A DNA stretch of 64,000 nucleotides from Luteimicrobium album (GTDB lineage: Bacteria > Actinomycetota > Actinomycetes > Actinomycetales > Cellulomonadaceae): NCBI RefSeq assembly GCF_030161555.1, contig NZ_BSUK01000001.1:3782001-3846000 (forward strand), in the 5' to 3' direction. The notes beneath the pieces were generated by a model. That model was not told where the DNA came from and did no database searches. It was given only the letters and a program-made list of their open reading frames with translations. A program made the translations under genes and the position numbers. This document shows positions 52,052 to 61,263 of the stretch, in pieces; the stretch's first letter is position 1, and every line of letters starts with the position of its first letter.

Positions 52052-53078
52052 CCGACGATGCTGCCACGCCCACCGGGTCACCGGGCGCGACGTCGTCCGA
52101 CGCGTCGACGCTCGGTGCCGACGGCGCAGCCTCGACGACGGGTCCGACGGCGCGCAGCCACACCCGGTCGCCGGGTCGCAGGTCGCGCAGCGCCGGGTCC
52201 GATCGGGAGCCGAGGACGTCCACGTCGCCGGAGCCGGGGACGTGCGCGACGAGCCGCGCCTCGAAGCCCACCCGCCGCAGCGACCCGACCTCGGCCTCGA
52301 CGGCGCCCGGTGCGGCGGCCGCCAGCACCTCGACGTCGTGGGGCCGCACGAGCGCGCCGGCGAGCGACGTCGTCGGGCCGAGGAAGCGCATGACGAACTC
52401 GTTCACGGGCCGGTCGTAGACCTCGTCCGGCGTGCCGACCTGCTCGACCCGTCCCCCGTTCACGACGACGATCTCGTCCGCGACCTCGAGGGCCTCCGCC
52501 TGGTCGTGGGTCACGAACACCGTCGTGACGTGGACCTCGTCGTGCAGACGCCGCAGCCACTGCCGCAGCTCCTTGCGGACGGTCGCGTCGAGGGCTCCGA
52601 ACGGCTCGTCGAGCAGCAGGACCTTGGGTTCGACGGCGAGCGCCCGAGCGAGCGCCATGCGCTGGCGCTGACCGCCCGACAGCTCGGACGGCAGCCGGTC
52701 GGCGAACGCCTCGAGGTGCACGAGGCGGAGCAGCTCGTCCACCCGGGCCGCGGTCTCGGCCTTGGGCCGCTTGCGGATCTCGAGCCCGAACGCCACGTTC
52801 CGCGCGACGCTCAGGTGGCCGAACGGCGCGTAGTGCTGGAACACGAAGCCGACGTCGCGCCGCCTCGCCGGGACGCGGGTGGCGTCCTTGTCGTCGATCA
52901 CGACCGTCCCGGCGTCGGCCTGCTCGAGACCGGCGACGACGCGCAGGAGCGTGGTCTTGCCACCGCCCGAGGGACCGAGCAGCGCGGTGAGCGTACCGGA
53001 ACGGACGGTGACGTCGACGTCGTCGAGCGCGACGAACGAGCCGAAGCGCTTGGTCAGGCCGCGGACCTGGATGCTCAT
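52020..53078 (-). CDS. cysA: Sulfate/thiosulfate ABC transporter ATP-binding protein
   Basis: A 352-aa ATPase. Walker [18 protein letters not shown]-loop [14 protein letters not shown], signature [15 protein letters not shown], Walker [13 protein letters not shown] and H-loop [30 protein letters not shown] is CysA-like. The C-terminal 100 residues form a TOBE regulatory domain followed by a Pro/Ala-rich tail. ATG 53078 overlaps the cysW stop (ATGA). With cysP-T-W it imports sulfate. Confidence 0.93.
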   Translation of the reverse strand: MSIQVRGLTKRFGSFVALDDVDVTVRSGTLTALLGPSGGGKTTLLRVVAGLEQADAGTVVIDDKDATRVPARRRDVGFVFQHYAPFGHLSVARNVAFGLEIRKRPKAETAARVDELLRLVHLEAFADRLPSELSGGQRQRMALARALAVEPKVLLLDEPFGALDATVRKELRQWLRRLHDEVHVTTVFVTHDQAEALEVADEIVVVNGGRVEQVGTPDEVYDRPVNEFVMRFLGPTTSLAGALVRPHDVEVLAAAAPGAVEAEVGSLRRVGFEARLVAHVPGSGDVDVLGSRSDPALRDLRPGDRVWLRAVGPVVEAAPSAPSVDASDDVAPGDPVGVAASSGAPVRGGVPA

Positions 53079-53914
53079 CGGGTTCCTCCCTGGGAGCGGC
53101 GGAGCAGGCTCGTCGCGACGATGGTGAGGATCGCGACGGCCACGAGGACGAAGGTCACGGCGTAGGCCGCGTCGGGCTGCAGGAGGGTCTGGTACAGGGT
53201 GTCCACGCGAAGCGTCGCGGTCTCCGTCTGGCCCTGGATGTTGCCCGAGACCACGAGGACCGCCCCGTACTCGCCGATGCTGCGCGCGAGCGCGAGCACG
53301 ACGCCGGTCACGAGCGCCGTGCGGATCCCGGGGAGCGTGATCCGCCAGAACCTCACCGGGGCGCTCGCACCGAGCGACTCGGCGGCCTGCTCCTGGTCCG
53401 TGCCGCGAGCGACCAGCACGGGGGCGACGGCACGGGTCACGAGCGGCATCGAGACGAACATGGTCGCGAGGACCATCCCGGGCACGGACAGGATCACCTG
53501 GATGCCCAGCGACTCGAGCGTCGGCCCGAACCAGCCGGTGCTCCCGTAGACGAGGATCAGCGCGAGGCCGACGACGATCGGCGAGACCGACACCGGGAGC
53601 CCGAGGAGCGTGTCGAGGACCCTCATGCCCGGCAGCCCCGAACGCGTGATGAGGAACGCGGCGACCGTCCCGAGCACGGTGGTCAGGGCGACGGAGATGA
53701 GCGCCACCTCCGCGGTCATCCGGAACGCATGGACCGCCAACGGGTCGGTGACGGCCGTGACGAAGGCGTCGAGACCGGGCTTGAACGTGCGCCACACGAG
53801 GACCCCGAGCGGCAGGACCACGAGCACGCCCACGTAGGCGACGACGAGCGTCCGCACGACCCGCCGCCCCGTCCGACGCTCGCCGGCCGGCGCGGTGACG
53901 GTGGGCTCAGCCAT
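53075..53914 (-). CDS. cysW: Sulfate ABC transporter permease CysW
   Basis: A 279-aa permease with six helices. It starts [18 protein letters not shown], has the EAA-type cytoplasmic loop [23 protein letters not shown] (in part), and [20 protein letters not shown], a typical CysW region. As sequenced, this frame is continuous with the upstream cysT frame, as if fused. ATG 53914 and a stop for cysT at 53907-53909 appear if one base is added to the C4 tract at 53924-53927, so I call separate genes overlapping by eight bases. Confidence 0.85.
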   Translation of the reverse strand: MAEPTVTAPAGERRTGRRVVRTLVVAYVGVLVVLPLGVLVWRTFKPGLDAFVTAVTDPLAVHAFRMTAEVALISVALTTVLGTVAAFLITRSGLPGMRVLDTLLGLPVSVSPIVVGLALILVYGSTGWFGPTLESLGIQVILSVPGMVLATMFVSMPLVTRAVAPVLVARGTDQEQAAESLGASAPVRFWRITLPGIRTALVTGVVLALARSIGEYGAVLVVSGNIQGQTETATLRVDTLYQTLLQPDAAYAVTFVLVAVAILTIVATSLLRRSQGGTR

Positions 53915-54804
53915 GGCGGCCCGCCCCTTCCGCTGGAGCAGCTCGACAGCGACGAGCACGAGCACGCTCACCGCGAGCAGGACGATCGCGAGCGACGCGG
54001 CCTGCTGCGTCGAGGTCACGGGGTTCGTGGCGTCCTCGAGCTTGCCGTAGATGAGGGCCGAGGCGACCTGCGTCTGCTTCGGGATGTTGCTCGAGATGAG
54101 CACGAGCGACCCGTACTCGCCGAGCGCGCGGGCGAACGCGAGCGAGGCGCCCGACGCGATCGCGGGCAGGATGACGGGCAGCACGACCCGTCGGAACACC
54201 GTCGGACCCGACGCCCCGAGCGACGCGGCCGCCTGCTCGGCGTCGCGGTCGAGCGCCTCGAGCACGGGCTGGACCGTGCGGACCGTGAACGGCAGGGTCA
54301 CGAAGAGGAGCGTCACGAACAACCCCACCCGCGTCCCTACGAGGTCGACCCCGACGGGCGACGCCGGACCGTAGAGGGCGATCATCACGACGCCCGTGAC
54401 GATCGTCGGGAGCGCGAACGGCACGTCGATCACGTGGTCGAGCAGCCGGGAGCCCCGGAACGGGTCGCGTACGAGCACCCAGGCAACCGTCGTGCCGACG
54501 ACACCGTTGACGACTGCCACCGCGAGCGACAGGCCCGCGGAGAGCGTCAGCGCCGACAGCGCGACGGGCGACGTGACCGCGTCCACGAACGCCGTCCATC
54601 CGCCCTGCGCGCCCGTGACGACGACGGCGGCGAGCGGGATCAGGACGACGAGGCTGAGCCACAGCGTGACGAGCCCGAGGCCCGCCGCGGACGCCGGCCG
54701 CAGCACGCGCAGCCCGCGGCGCTCACGACGCGGCCGGGGCCGGCCCTCGTCTCGTCCGAGACGGGGGCCGGCCCCTGCGGCGCCGGTGCGGTGGCGACCG
54801 TCAC
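53907..54804 (-). CDS. cysT: Sulfate ABC transporter permease CysT (frameshifts)
   Basis: A permease with six helices (LRPASAAGLGLVTLWLSLVV onward), DRDAEQAAASLGASGPTVFR as the EAA loop, and GEYGSLVLISSNIPKQTQVA, the CysT/CysU signature. The N-terminus MTVATAPAPQGPAPVSDETR lies in another frame and joins through one added base at the G4 tract 54736-54739. With that base and one at 53924-53927 the gene is exactly 300 codons. GTG 54804 overlaps the binding-protein stop (GTGA). Confidence 0.85.
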
Positions 54805-55811
54805 GAGTCGCCCTCGATCGCGGTGACGAGGCCGCCGTCGCCGAAGAACTTCTTGTTCACGGCGTCCCAGCCGCCCAGGTCGGCGATGGTGGTGAGCTTC
54901 TTGACCTCGGGGAAGGGGTGCGACGGGTCGTTCGCGCCCTCGACGGTTCCCACCTCGACGGTCTTCGAGACCGGACGGAAGCCCTTGCTCGCGAAGATCT
55001 TCTGGCCGTCGTCGGACTGCACGAACGCGAGGAAGTCCTTCGCGGGCTTCGAGGCGGTCTTCGTGACGGCCGCGGGGTTCTCGATGAGGAACGTGTCGTC
55101 GGGGACGACGTAGTCGACGTCGTTGCCGGCCTGGCGGGCCGCGATCGCCTCGTCCTCGTAGGAGATGAGAACGTCGCCCGTGCCGCCGAGGAACTGGGTC
55201 ATCGCGACCGCGCCGCTTGACGCGCGGGAGACGGTGTTGCCGAAGAACTTCGTCAGGTACGCCTTGGCGTCGTCCTCGGTGCCGCCCGTGGCGAGCTCGT
55301 GCTCGTAGGCGGCGAGGATGTTCCACTTGGCGGAGCCGGAGGACGCCGGGTCGGCGGTGACGATCTTCACGCCCGGCTTGACGATGTCGTCCCAGCCGGT
55401 GACGTGCTGCGGGTTGCCCTTGCGGGTCACGATCACGACGACCGAGTCGGACACGTTGCCCTGCGTGTCGTCCGAGCTCCAGCTCGCGTCGACCTTGGCG
55501 GGCACGAGGTTCTGGACGTCGGGCTCCACGGAGAACGCGACGTAGTCGGCCTTCTGCCCGGCGGCGACGGCCTTCGACTGCGAGCCGCTCGCGCCGAACG
55601 AGGAGGTGAAGGTGACGCCCTTGCCGGCGTCGGTCTTCTGGAACGCGGCCTCGAGGGCGTCGTAGGCGGGCTGGGGCACGGAGTACCCGACGACGGCGAC
55701 CTTGTCCGCCGCGGAGCTCGACCCCGAGCACGCGGCGAGCCCCAGTGCGAGGGCGGCGGTCGTGGCGACGACGGCGGCTCGGGCGACGGGGCGCAGGGAC
55801 GTGCGGCTCAT
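54801..55811 (-). CDS. cysP: Sulfate-binding lipoprotein of the ABC transporter
   Basis: A 336-aa solute-binding protein. The signal peptide ends in lipobox LGLAAC (Cys 28). Family segments are VVGYSVPQPAYDALEAAF, TFTSSFGASGSQSKAV, TRKGNPQHVTGWDDI and VVTADPASSGSAKWNILAAY (in part), all typical of Sbp/CysP. It should bind sulfate at the outer membrane-surface face and deliver it to CysTW. ATG 55811 has AAGGA seven bases upstream. First gene of the cys operon. Confidence 0.93.
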   Translation of the reverse strand: MSRTSLRPVARAAVVATTAALALGLAACSGSSSAADKVAVVGYSVPQPAYDALEAAFQKTDAGKGVTFTSSFGASGSQSKAVAAGQKADYVAFSVEPDVQNLVPAKVDASWSSDDTQGNVSDSVVVIVTRKGNPQHVTGWDDIVKPGVKIVTADPASSGSAKWNILAAYEHELATGGTEDDAKAYLTKFFGNTVSRASSGAVAMTQFLGGTGDVLISYEDEAIAARQAGNDVDYVVPDDTFLIENPAAVTKTASKPAKDFLAFVQSDDGQKIFASKGFRPVSKTVEVGTVEGANDPSHPFPEVKKLTTIADLGGWDAVNKKFFGDGGLVTAIEGDS

Positions 55812-55872
55812 GGGTCAGTCCTTCGGGCTCGGTGTATCGACCCGGCGGCGCCGGGATGGCCACACTCAACCC

Positions 55873-55895
55873 TTCTTGAGTGGTTAACTCAAGAA
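55873..55895. promoter_or_regulatory. Palindromic operator candidate upstream of the sulfate operon
   Basis: TTCTTGAGT (55873-55881), GGTTA, ACTCAAGAA (55887-55895): a perfect 9-bp-arm inverted repeat 62 bp before cysP. On the minus strand TTGAGT occurs twice with 17 bp between, one copy in the palindrome, and could double as -35 and a weak -10. The adjacent Rrf2-family gene is the obvious candidate binder. Confidence 0.62.
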
Positions 55896-55948
55896 CGTGT
55901 CCATCAGACGGACGTTTGTCTCACGATCCGGGGAAGGTTACGGGCCCG

Positions 55949-56472
55949 TCATCGAGCGTCCGAGGGCGGTGGCGTCCGGCCCATCGCGGCCCCGACACGG
56001 CGACGGTTCGGGCGGGTCCGCCACGCGTCCTCGTCGTCGATCAGCGCCGCGACCTCCGGCGGCATCGTGCCGCTCGCGAGGTCGTGCAAGGTCACCTCGT
56101 CCAGGACCGTCCGGATCGACGCGCGGAGCGCCACCCACAGGTCGCGGACGGAACCCGCCGCTCCCCGTAGGCCACGTCCTCCACGTGGCTGCCCGCGACG
56201 TTCGCGAGCGGACCGTCGATCGCCCGGACGACGTCCGCCACCACGATCCGGTCCGGGGACGCGACCAGCCGGTACCCACCGTCCGAACCGCGCCGGCTCT
56301 CGACCAGACCGGCCTGCTTGAGCTCGTTGAGGATGACGAGGACGAACGACAACGAGAGGTCCTGCGCCTCCGCGACCGTCGTGGCCTTGATGTACGGCGT
56401 CCCCGCCTCGTGCCGCGCGGCGAGCTCGACGCAGGCGCGGACGGCACTGTCGGTCTTCGAGGAGATGCGCAC
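55949..56472 (-). CDS. Rrf2-family transcriptional regulator (frameshift)
   Basis: A 174-aa regulator. The winged helix contains MRISSKTDSAVRACVELAAR and SLSFVLVILNELKQAGLV, then the wing SRRGSDGGYRLVASPDRI; this is the Rrf2/CymR/IscR fold. The Fe-S cysteine triplet of IscR is absent, so it is more like CymR, which controls cysteine and sulfur genes. One base at the C4 tract 56163-56166 joins VEDVAYG to GAAGSVRDLWVAL, for 175 codons. GTG 56472 follows GATAAT by six bases. It sits directly upstream of the sulfate operon. Confidence 0.87.
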
Positions 56473-56484
56473 GGGCCCATTATC
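56473..56484 (-). promoter_or_regulatory. Candidate leaderless -10 of the Rrf2 gene
   Basis: Minus-strand GATAAT (56484-56479) ends six bases before GTG 56472. It overlaps the stop codon (TAA) of the preceding gene, so the regulator can be expressed independently. Confidence 0.5.
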
Positions 56485-56956
56485 GGGGCTCGAGGACGAC
56501 GACGGCGGTGTGCGGCCGTCGCGGGGCGAACCCGTCGAGATCGGTTCCCAGCCGCCGGAACGCGGCCCAGTGCCGCTCCCGCTCGGCGCCCTGGGCCTCG
56601 CGCGCCCGCACGGCGCGTGGACCGTCCGGTGTCACGACCACCGCGTCGGGCTGCGCCTGCAGGTTCAACCACCACGCAGGCTCGGCGGGCGCCCAGCCGT
56701 TCATCGCGAGCGTGACGAGGTCCGGCCCGTCCTCGTAGTACGCGACGATCACGTCGTGCTCACGACCGGACCGGCGCCCCGTCGTCCGCAGCAGCATCGT
56801 GCCCCATTTGTCCGACCGGGGCCGCCACAGCCCGCGCCGGCCACCGGTCACGCGGAAGTAGCCGCGGTGGACGACCCAGGCGGTCCGGACGAACCACCGC
56901 GGCGGCAGCCGGGGCTCGCGGCGCTCGCTGGGCGCCTCGTCGTGCTGGTCGGTCAC
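56480..56956 (-). CDS. Deazaflavin (F420)-dependent nitroreductase-family protein
   Basis: A 158-aa protein of the Ddn/FDR family. Characteristic segments are WGTMLLRTTGRRSGREHDVIV, NGWAPAEPAWWLNLQAQPDA and the C-terminal GFAPRRPHTAVVVLEPR. In mycobacteria such split beta-barrel proteins use F420H2 to reduce quinones or nitroimidazoles. GTG 56956 is chosen for its SD (GGGGAGG, six bases away) over an upstream in-frame start at 56989. Its link to the sulfur genes is only positional. Confidence 0.84.
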   Translation of the reverse strand: MTDQHDEAPSERREPRLPPRWFVRTAWVVHRGYFRVTGGRRGLWRPRSDKWGTMLLRTTGRRSGREHDVIVAYYEDGPDLVTLAMNGWAPAEPAWWLNLQAQPDAVVVTPDGPRAVRAREAQGAERERHWAAFRRLGTDLDGFAPRRPHTAVVVLEPR

Positions 56957-57033
56957 GATCGGCCTCCCCGTCGTCGGGCCGGACCCCACGATCGTGGCAC
57001 GACGGCGCGGGGCGCGGAAGACCGCCTGCGGCC

Positions 57034-57902
57034 TCAGCGCTGGGCGCGGCTCGACGCGTAGAGGCAGACGGTCGCGGCCGTCGCAAGGTTGAGCGACTCG
57101 GCGTGACCACGGATAGGCACCCGCACGCTCGCGTCGGCGAGCGCCAGCTCGGCGTCGGACAGCCCCTGCGCCTCGGTGCCGAACAGCCAGGCCGTGGGTG
57201 CGCGCAGGTCGGGGCCACCGTCGGCAGGAACGGCTTGTCCCCCGACGCCGACGGCACGGTCCGACAGGTCGTCGAGGTCGTGGTCGCCGCCGCCGTCAGC
57301 GGCCAGCACGACCAGCCCGGCAACCCGCAGCGCCGCGACGGCGTCCTCGACCGGGACGCCCGTGACCACGGGCAGGTGGAAGAGGGAGCCCGCCGTCGAA
57401 CGGACGACCTTGGGGTTGAACGGCTCCACCGAGCCTTCCGTCAGCACGACGGCGTCGGCACCCGCGGCGTCGGCGGCGCGGATCACGGTGCCGGCGTTCC
57501 CGGGGTCGCGGACCGACGACAGGAGCGCGACGAGCCGCGGCGCGGGAACCGCACCACCGTGTGACGTGTCCGCCGCAGCGCCCTGCAGCACCTCGTCGAG
57601 CGACGTCCGCCAGGTCCGTGCCACGGCGAGGACGCCCTGGGCGTCCGCGCTCATCGCGGCCAGGACGTCGTCGGCGGTCTCGTGGAGCCACAGCCCGCGC
57701 CGCGGGCCGCGTCGACGATCTCGGGATAGCGCTCGGAGGCCGCTTCGGTCAGGTAGACGTCCACGACCCGGTCCGGCGCGAACCTGACCGCCTCGCGCAC
57801 GGCCTGCGGCCCCTCGATGAGGAACCGCCCCGTACGCGAACGCACGGAACGCCCGGCCAGGGCCCGCACCTGCCGCACCCGGTCGCTGCGCGGGTTGCGC
57901 AA
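57034..57902 (-). CDS. SpoU/TrmH-family RNA 2'-O-methyltransferase (frameshift)
   Basis: A roughly 289-aa SPOUT methyltransferase. The N-terminal part (NPRSDRVRQVRALAGRSVRS, FLIEGPQAVREAV) is an RNA-binding substrate domain. SpoU motifs are LLSSVRDPGNAGTVIRAADA, WLFGTEAQGLSDAELALAD and VRVPIRGHAESLNLATAATV. The frames join by one base at C3 57694-57696, giving GAGLWLHETADDVLAAM. The start is uncertain: TTG 57902 is the only start codon in frame between the rplT stop and the conserved core, and it makes 290 codons. It follows rplT by 68 bp. Confidence 0.87.
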
Positions 57903-57970
57903 CGCGGGGGCAGGGGCGGACGCCGGCCGGGCGTCCGTGGGGCGCGCGTCGCGCCCCTGGGGTCCGCGGG

Positions 57971-58357
57971 TCAGGCTGCAGCCTTGGGCGCGTTGACGTC
58001 CTCGGGCAGGGCGTCCTTGGCGACCTGGACGAGCGCGTTGAACGTCGCGACGTCGTTGACGGCCAGGTCCGCGAGCACGCGGCGGTCCACCTCGACGCCA
58101 GCGGCCTTGAGGCCCTGGATGAGGCGGTTGTAGGTCAGGCCCTGCGCGCGGGACGCAGCGTTGATGCGCTGGATCCACAGCTTGCGGAAGTCACCCTTGC
58201 GCGCCTTGCGGTCGCGGTAGGAGTAGACGAGCGAGTGGGTGACCTGCTCCTTGGCCTTGCGGTACAGACGCGAGCGCTGGCCGCGGTAGCCGCTGGCGCG
58301 CTCGAGGGTCGTACGGCGCTTCTTCTGGGCGTTGACCGCCCGCTTCACGCGTGCCAC
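57971..58357 (-). CDS. rplT: 50S ribosomal protein L20
   Basis: A 128-aa ribosomal protein that binds 23S rRNA early in assembly. [38 protein letters not shown] and [19 protein letters not shown] are canonical. The ending has a short Ala-rich tail. Third gene of the infC-rpmI-rplT operon, 90 bp after rpmI. Confidence 0.98.
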   Translation of the reverse strand: MARVKRAVNAQKKRRTTLERASGYRGQRSRLYRKAKEQVTHSLVYSYRDRKARKGDFRKLWIQRINAASRAQGLTYNRLIQGLKAAGVEVDRRVLADLAVNDVATFNALVQVAKDALPEDVNAPKAAA

Positions 58358-58447
58358 GTGATGCTCCTTGCGTTTCGGGGCTCAGGGGGTGAGGGTCGAG
58401 CCCGGCGGGGCTCAGGCTCCGGCCGGCGGGTCACGCCGGCACGGGAC

Positions 58448-58642
58448 TCACTTACCGAGCAGCTTCTTGATCTTCTTGGCGTCGGCGGGGGCGACGACCT
58501 GGTCCTGCGCCAGACGGCGGGTGCGGCGGCTCGACTTGTGCTCGAGGTAGTGCCGGGCGTTGGTCTGCTCGCGCATGAGCTTGCCGCTCCCGGTGCTGCG
58601 GAACCGCTTCTTCGCGCCGGAGTGCGTCTTGTTCTTCGGCAT
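58448..58642 (-). CDS. rpmI: 50S ribosomal protein L35
   Basis: A 64-aa basic protein, [20 protein letters not shown] then [17 protein letters not shown], matching L35 over its whole length. ATG 58642 lies 85 bp after the infC stop. The longer open frame upstream is the frameshifted end of infC and should not be joined. Confidence 0.97.
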   Translation of the reverse strand: MPKNKTHSGAKKRFRSTGSGKLMREQTNARHYLEHKSSRRTRRLAQDQVVAPADAKKIKKLLGK

Positions 58643-58727
58643 GGCTGCCGTCTCTCCTCGGGTCTGGCCGGGCACCAGACGGTGCCCGACGGGTGCGGGC
58701 CGCGCGGACGCGACCCATGTCATGGGG

Positions 58728-59749
58728 TCAGCCCTTCGCCGCTCCGCCGCCCGGACGCGCGCCGGGGCGCGGCGTGGGCTTGGGGGCTGCCGGCTTGGGC
58801 GCTGCCGAGCGCGGCGCGCTCGGCCGGGGGCCGGTGCGGCGGGCCTGGGCGTGGCCGCGGGCCTGGGCGTCGTCGCAGGCTTCGGCGCGGCCGCAGGCCT
58901 CGGCGTCGTCGCGGCGGGCTTCGCGGCTGCCGGCTTGGAGGCGGCTGCCTTCGGCGTGGCCGGCTTCGCGGCAGCAGGCTTGGCCGCAGCAGGCTCGGTC
59001 GCGGCGGGCTCGACCGGCGCCGCGACGGGCTCGAGGGTCGGCTCGACCGCGGGCTCGACGGCCGCGGGCTCCACGACGGGAGCAGCAGCGACAGGCGCCT
59101 CGACCTCGGCCGGCGCCTCGGCCACGAGCTCCTCGGCCGTCTCGTCGGTCGCGCGCTCGGCGGCCTTGCGCTCCGACTTCGTCATGCGACCCGCGTCGAT
59201 CTCGGTCGAGCGGCGACGCTGCTCCGTCTTGGCGTCCGCCTTCTTCTTGACCGGCCCGAGCACCATCGTCATGTTGCGCCCGTCCTGCTTGGGCGAGCTC
59301 TCGACGAAGCCCAGCTCCGCGACGTCCTGCGCGAGACGCTGAAGGAGGCGCATGCCCATCTCGGGGCGCGACTGCTCGCGACCGCGGAACATGATCATGA
59401 CCTTGACCTTGTCGCCGGCCGAGAGGAAGCGGACGACGTGGCCCTTCTTGGTCTCGTAGTCGTGCGGGTCGATCTTCAGGCGGAACCGGATCTCCTTGAG
59501 GACGGTGTTCGCCTGGTTCCGCCGGGCCTCGCGCGCCTTCATGTCGGCTTCGTACTTGAACTTGCCGAAGTCCATGAGCTTGCACACGGGCGGGCGGGCG
59601 TCGGGGGCGACCTCGACCAGGTCGAGATCGGCGTCCTGCGCAAGACGCAGGGCAACCTCGGTGCGGACGACTCCGACCTGCTCCCCGTCGGGACCGATGA
59701 GTCGGACCTCGGGGACACGGATCCGATCGTTGATGCGAGGCTCGCTGAT
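58728..59749 (-). CDS. infC: Translation initiation factor IF-3 with Ala/Pro/Lys-rich extension (frameshift, likely ATC start)
   Basis: IF-3 core: [56 protein letters not shown] and [12 protein letters not shown] (to about residue 180). It ensures start-codon selection on the 30S subunit. About 160 extra residues follow, rich in Ala, Pro and Lys repeats. One base at the G5 tract 58826-58830 restores [17 protein letters not shown] and a normal stop, 341 codons. The best start is ATC 59749, six bases after AAGGAG; infC commonly uses rare start codons for self-regulation. An in-frame GTG exists further upstream near 59805. Confidence 0.9.
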
Positions 59750-59838
59750 GTCTGGCTCCTTGGCAGTCGTGATGGCCGACCCCCAGGAACGGGAAAGGCC
59801 CCCGAACCTGGACACAGGTGGAGGCCGTCGCCGAGCGG

Positions 59839-59859
59839 GCGGCCCCCGACGGGGGCCGC
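59839..59859 (-). promoter_or_regulatory. infC leader hairpin, possible attenuator
   Basis: A perfect 9-bp inverted repeat GCGGCCCCC / GGGGGCCGC with loop GAC lies 90 bp before the infC start. No U run follows on the minus strand. It may be part of a 5' regulatory structure of the IF3-L35-L20 operon. Confidence 0.45.
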
Positions 59860-60121
59860 AGCACGGAACCGGGCCGCTCCTCGAGGGAACTGCCCGGCGA
59901 CTGACCCGGCCTCCGTCGCGGCTCAAGCCGTCGGTCGAGACCCGGGTGGGACGAATCCACTTGCGCACTCGTACGGTGGGATCCGTCGCTCTGTCGCTCA
60001 GGAGTCCGCCGCACAAGTCGGTCAGCCATCGAGTCTACCAGAGGACACGGGCGAGCCGGACGGCGTGGCGCACGCCCTGAGCACCGCATCGGCAGCACGC
60101 CCCGGGTGGGACGATGGTGCC

Positions 60122-60484
60122 ATGAGCACCGACTCCCCGAGCCCCGCCGACGACGTCGCGCAGGCCACCCGCGACATCGCCGACGTCAACGCCGTCGAGG
60201 TCATCACCACCGCGGCCGTCCATCTCATGAGTGCGGCAGCCGTGAAGTGCGGCCTCGCGGAGGACGCCGAGGCACGGGAGCACCTCGACCTCGACGAGGC
60301 CCGCAAGCTCATCAACGCGCTCGCCGCCCTCGTGACGGCGAGCGCCCCGGACGTCGGCAACCAGCACGCTCGCTCGTTGCGCGACGGCCTGCGCTCGCTC
60401 CAGCTCGCGTTCCGCGAGGCGTCGGTGTACCCGGACGCGCCGGGCGAGGGCCCGGGCGAGAAGTACACGGGCTCGGTGGTCTGA
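60122..60484 (+). CDS. DUF1844-family protein
   Basis: A 120-aa acidic helical protein with NAVEVITTAAVHLMSAAAVK, DLDEARKLINALAALVTASA and LRDGLRSLQLAFREASV, the features of DUF1844. Divergent from infC, as usual in actinobacteria. GACGAT lies six bases before ATG 60122, a weak match to the leaderless pattern, and no SD is seen. Function unknown. Confidence 0.85.
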   Translation: MSTDSPSPADDVAQATRDIADVNAVEVITTAAVHLMSAAAVKCGLAEDAEAREHLDLDEARKLINALAALVTASAPDVGNQHARSLRDGLRSLQLAFREASVYPDAPGEGPGEKYTGSVV

Positions 60485-60566
60485 GCCTGCCGCACGGTGC
60501 CCGTTCAGGATCGCGGCCCCGACGGGTCCCCTGGCGCGTCGGCGCGCCGCTTCGCCCGGGTGCTCG

Positions 60567-60579
60567 TAGCGTGGGCGCC
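60567..60579 (+). promoter_or_regulatory. Candidate leaderless -10 of the GerW-like gene
   Basis: TAGCGT (60567-60572) is followed by seven bases and ATG 60580; no SD precedes the start. Confidence 0.45.
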
Positions 60580-61245
60580 ATGAGCGACGACGCGCGCGAA
60601 TGGACCCCTGACCTCGGCCGCCTCACGCAGGCCGCCGACGACGCCTTCACGGTCGGACGGGTGTTCGGCCAGGCCTACGAGCACCAGGGGACGCTCGTCA
60701 TCCCCGTGGCGCGCGTCCTGGGCGCCGCCGGCACCGGAGCGGGCGGCGGGGCCGGCAACGGCTCCGGCGCCGGGAGCGGCAGCGGGTCGGGCAACGGCAC
60801 CGGACGCGGTTCGGGCGGCGGGACCGGCCGCGGCTCCGGCCGGGGCAGCTTCTCGTTCCTGCGGCAGGGGTCCGTCTCCGGCAGCCAGCGGCTCGGGGCC
60901 GCCGAGGCCACCGGCGAGGAGGGCAAGGACCTCGTCGCCCCCGCGTCCGACGACGCACCTTCCGGGAACGGCAACGGCGCGAACGGCGACGCCCAGGCCG
61001 AGGCGAAGGGCGACCTCCAGGGCGAGGCGCACGGCGAGGCGACCGGCGACGCTCGCGGCGAGGCCGGGGCCGGCGGGGGCGCGTACGGCGTCCGCGTCAA
61101 GCCGGTCGGTGTCGTGGTCGTCGAGAACGGCGCCACGCGCTGGATCCCGGTCTTCGACCTCAACCGGACGATCGTCGGCGGTCAGGCCTTCGCGGCGGTC
61201 GCCGCGGTCGCGCTCGCGTGGGCGATCGGGCGCCGTCGCCGCTGA
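60580..61245 (+). CDS. GerW/YtfJ-like protein with a glycine-rich insert
   Basis: A 221-aa protein. The N-terminal part VGRVFGQAYEHQGTLVIPVA and the later VRVKPVGVVVVENGATRWIP are the two halves of the GerW (YtfJ) sporulation-protein domain. Between them is an insert of about 100 residues: Gly/Ser/Asn-rich (about 53-92), then RGSFSFLRQGSVSG, then Gly/Asp/Glu-rich. It ends with a membrane helix (AFAAVAAVALAWAIG). GerW-like genes occur in non-sporulating actinobacteria, where their role is unknown. The insert is probably flexible. Confidence 0.82.
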   Translation: MSDDAREWTPDLGRLTQAADDAFTVGRVFGQAYEHQGTLVIPVARVLGAAGTGAGGGAGNGSGAGSGSGSGNGTGRGSGGGTGRGSGRGSFSFLRQGSVSGSQRLGAAEATGEEGKDLVAPASDDAPSGNGNGANGDAQAEAKGDLQGEAHGEATGDARGEAGAGGGAYGVRVKPVGVVVVENGATRWIPVFDLNRTIVGGQAFAAVAAVALAWAIGRRRR

Positions 61246-61263
61246 GACCCCGGCCGGGGCACG

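Noticed and set aside
53075..54706. Natural CysT-CysW fusion protein
   Set aside because: A single tract correction yields two normal-length genes with overlapping stop and start; kept only as an alternative.
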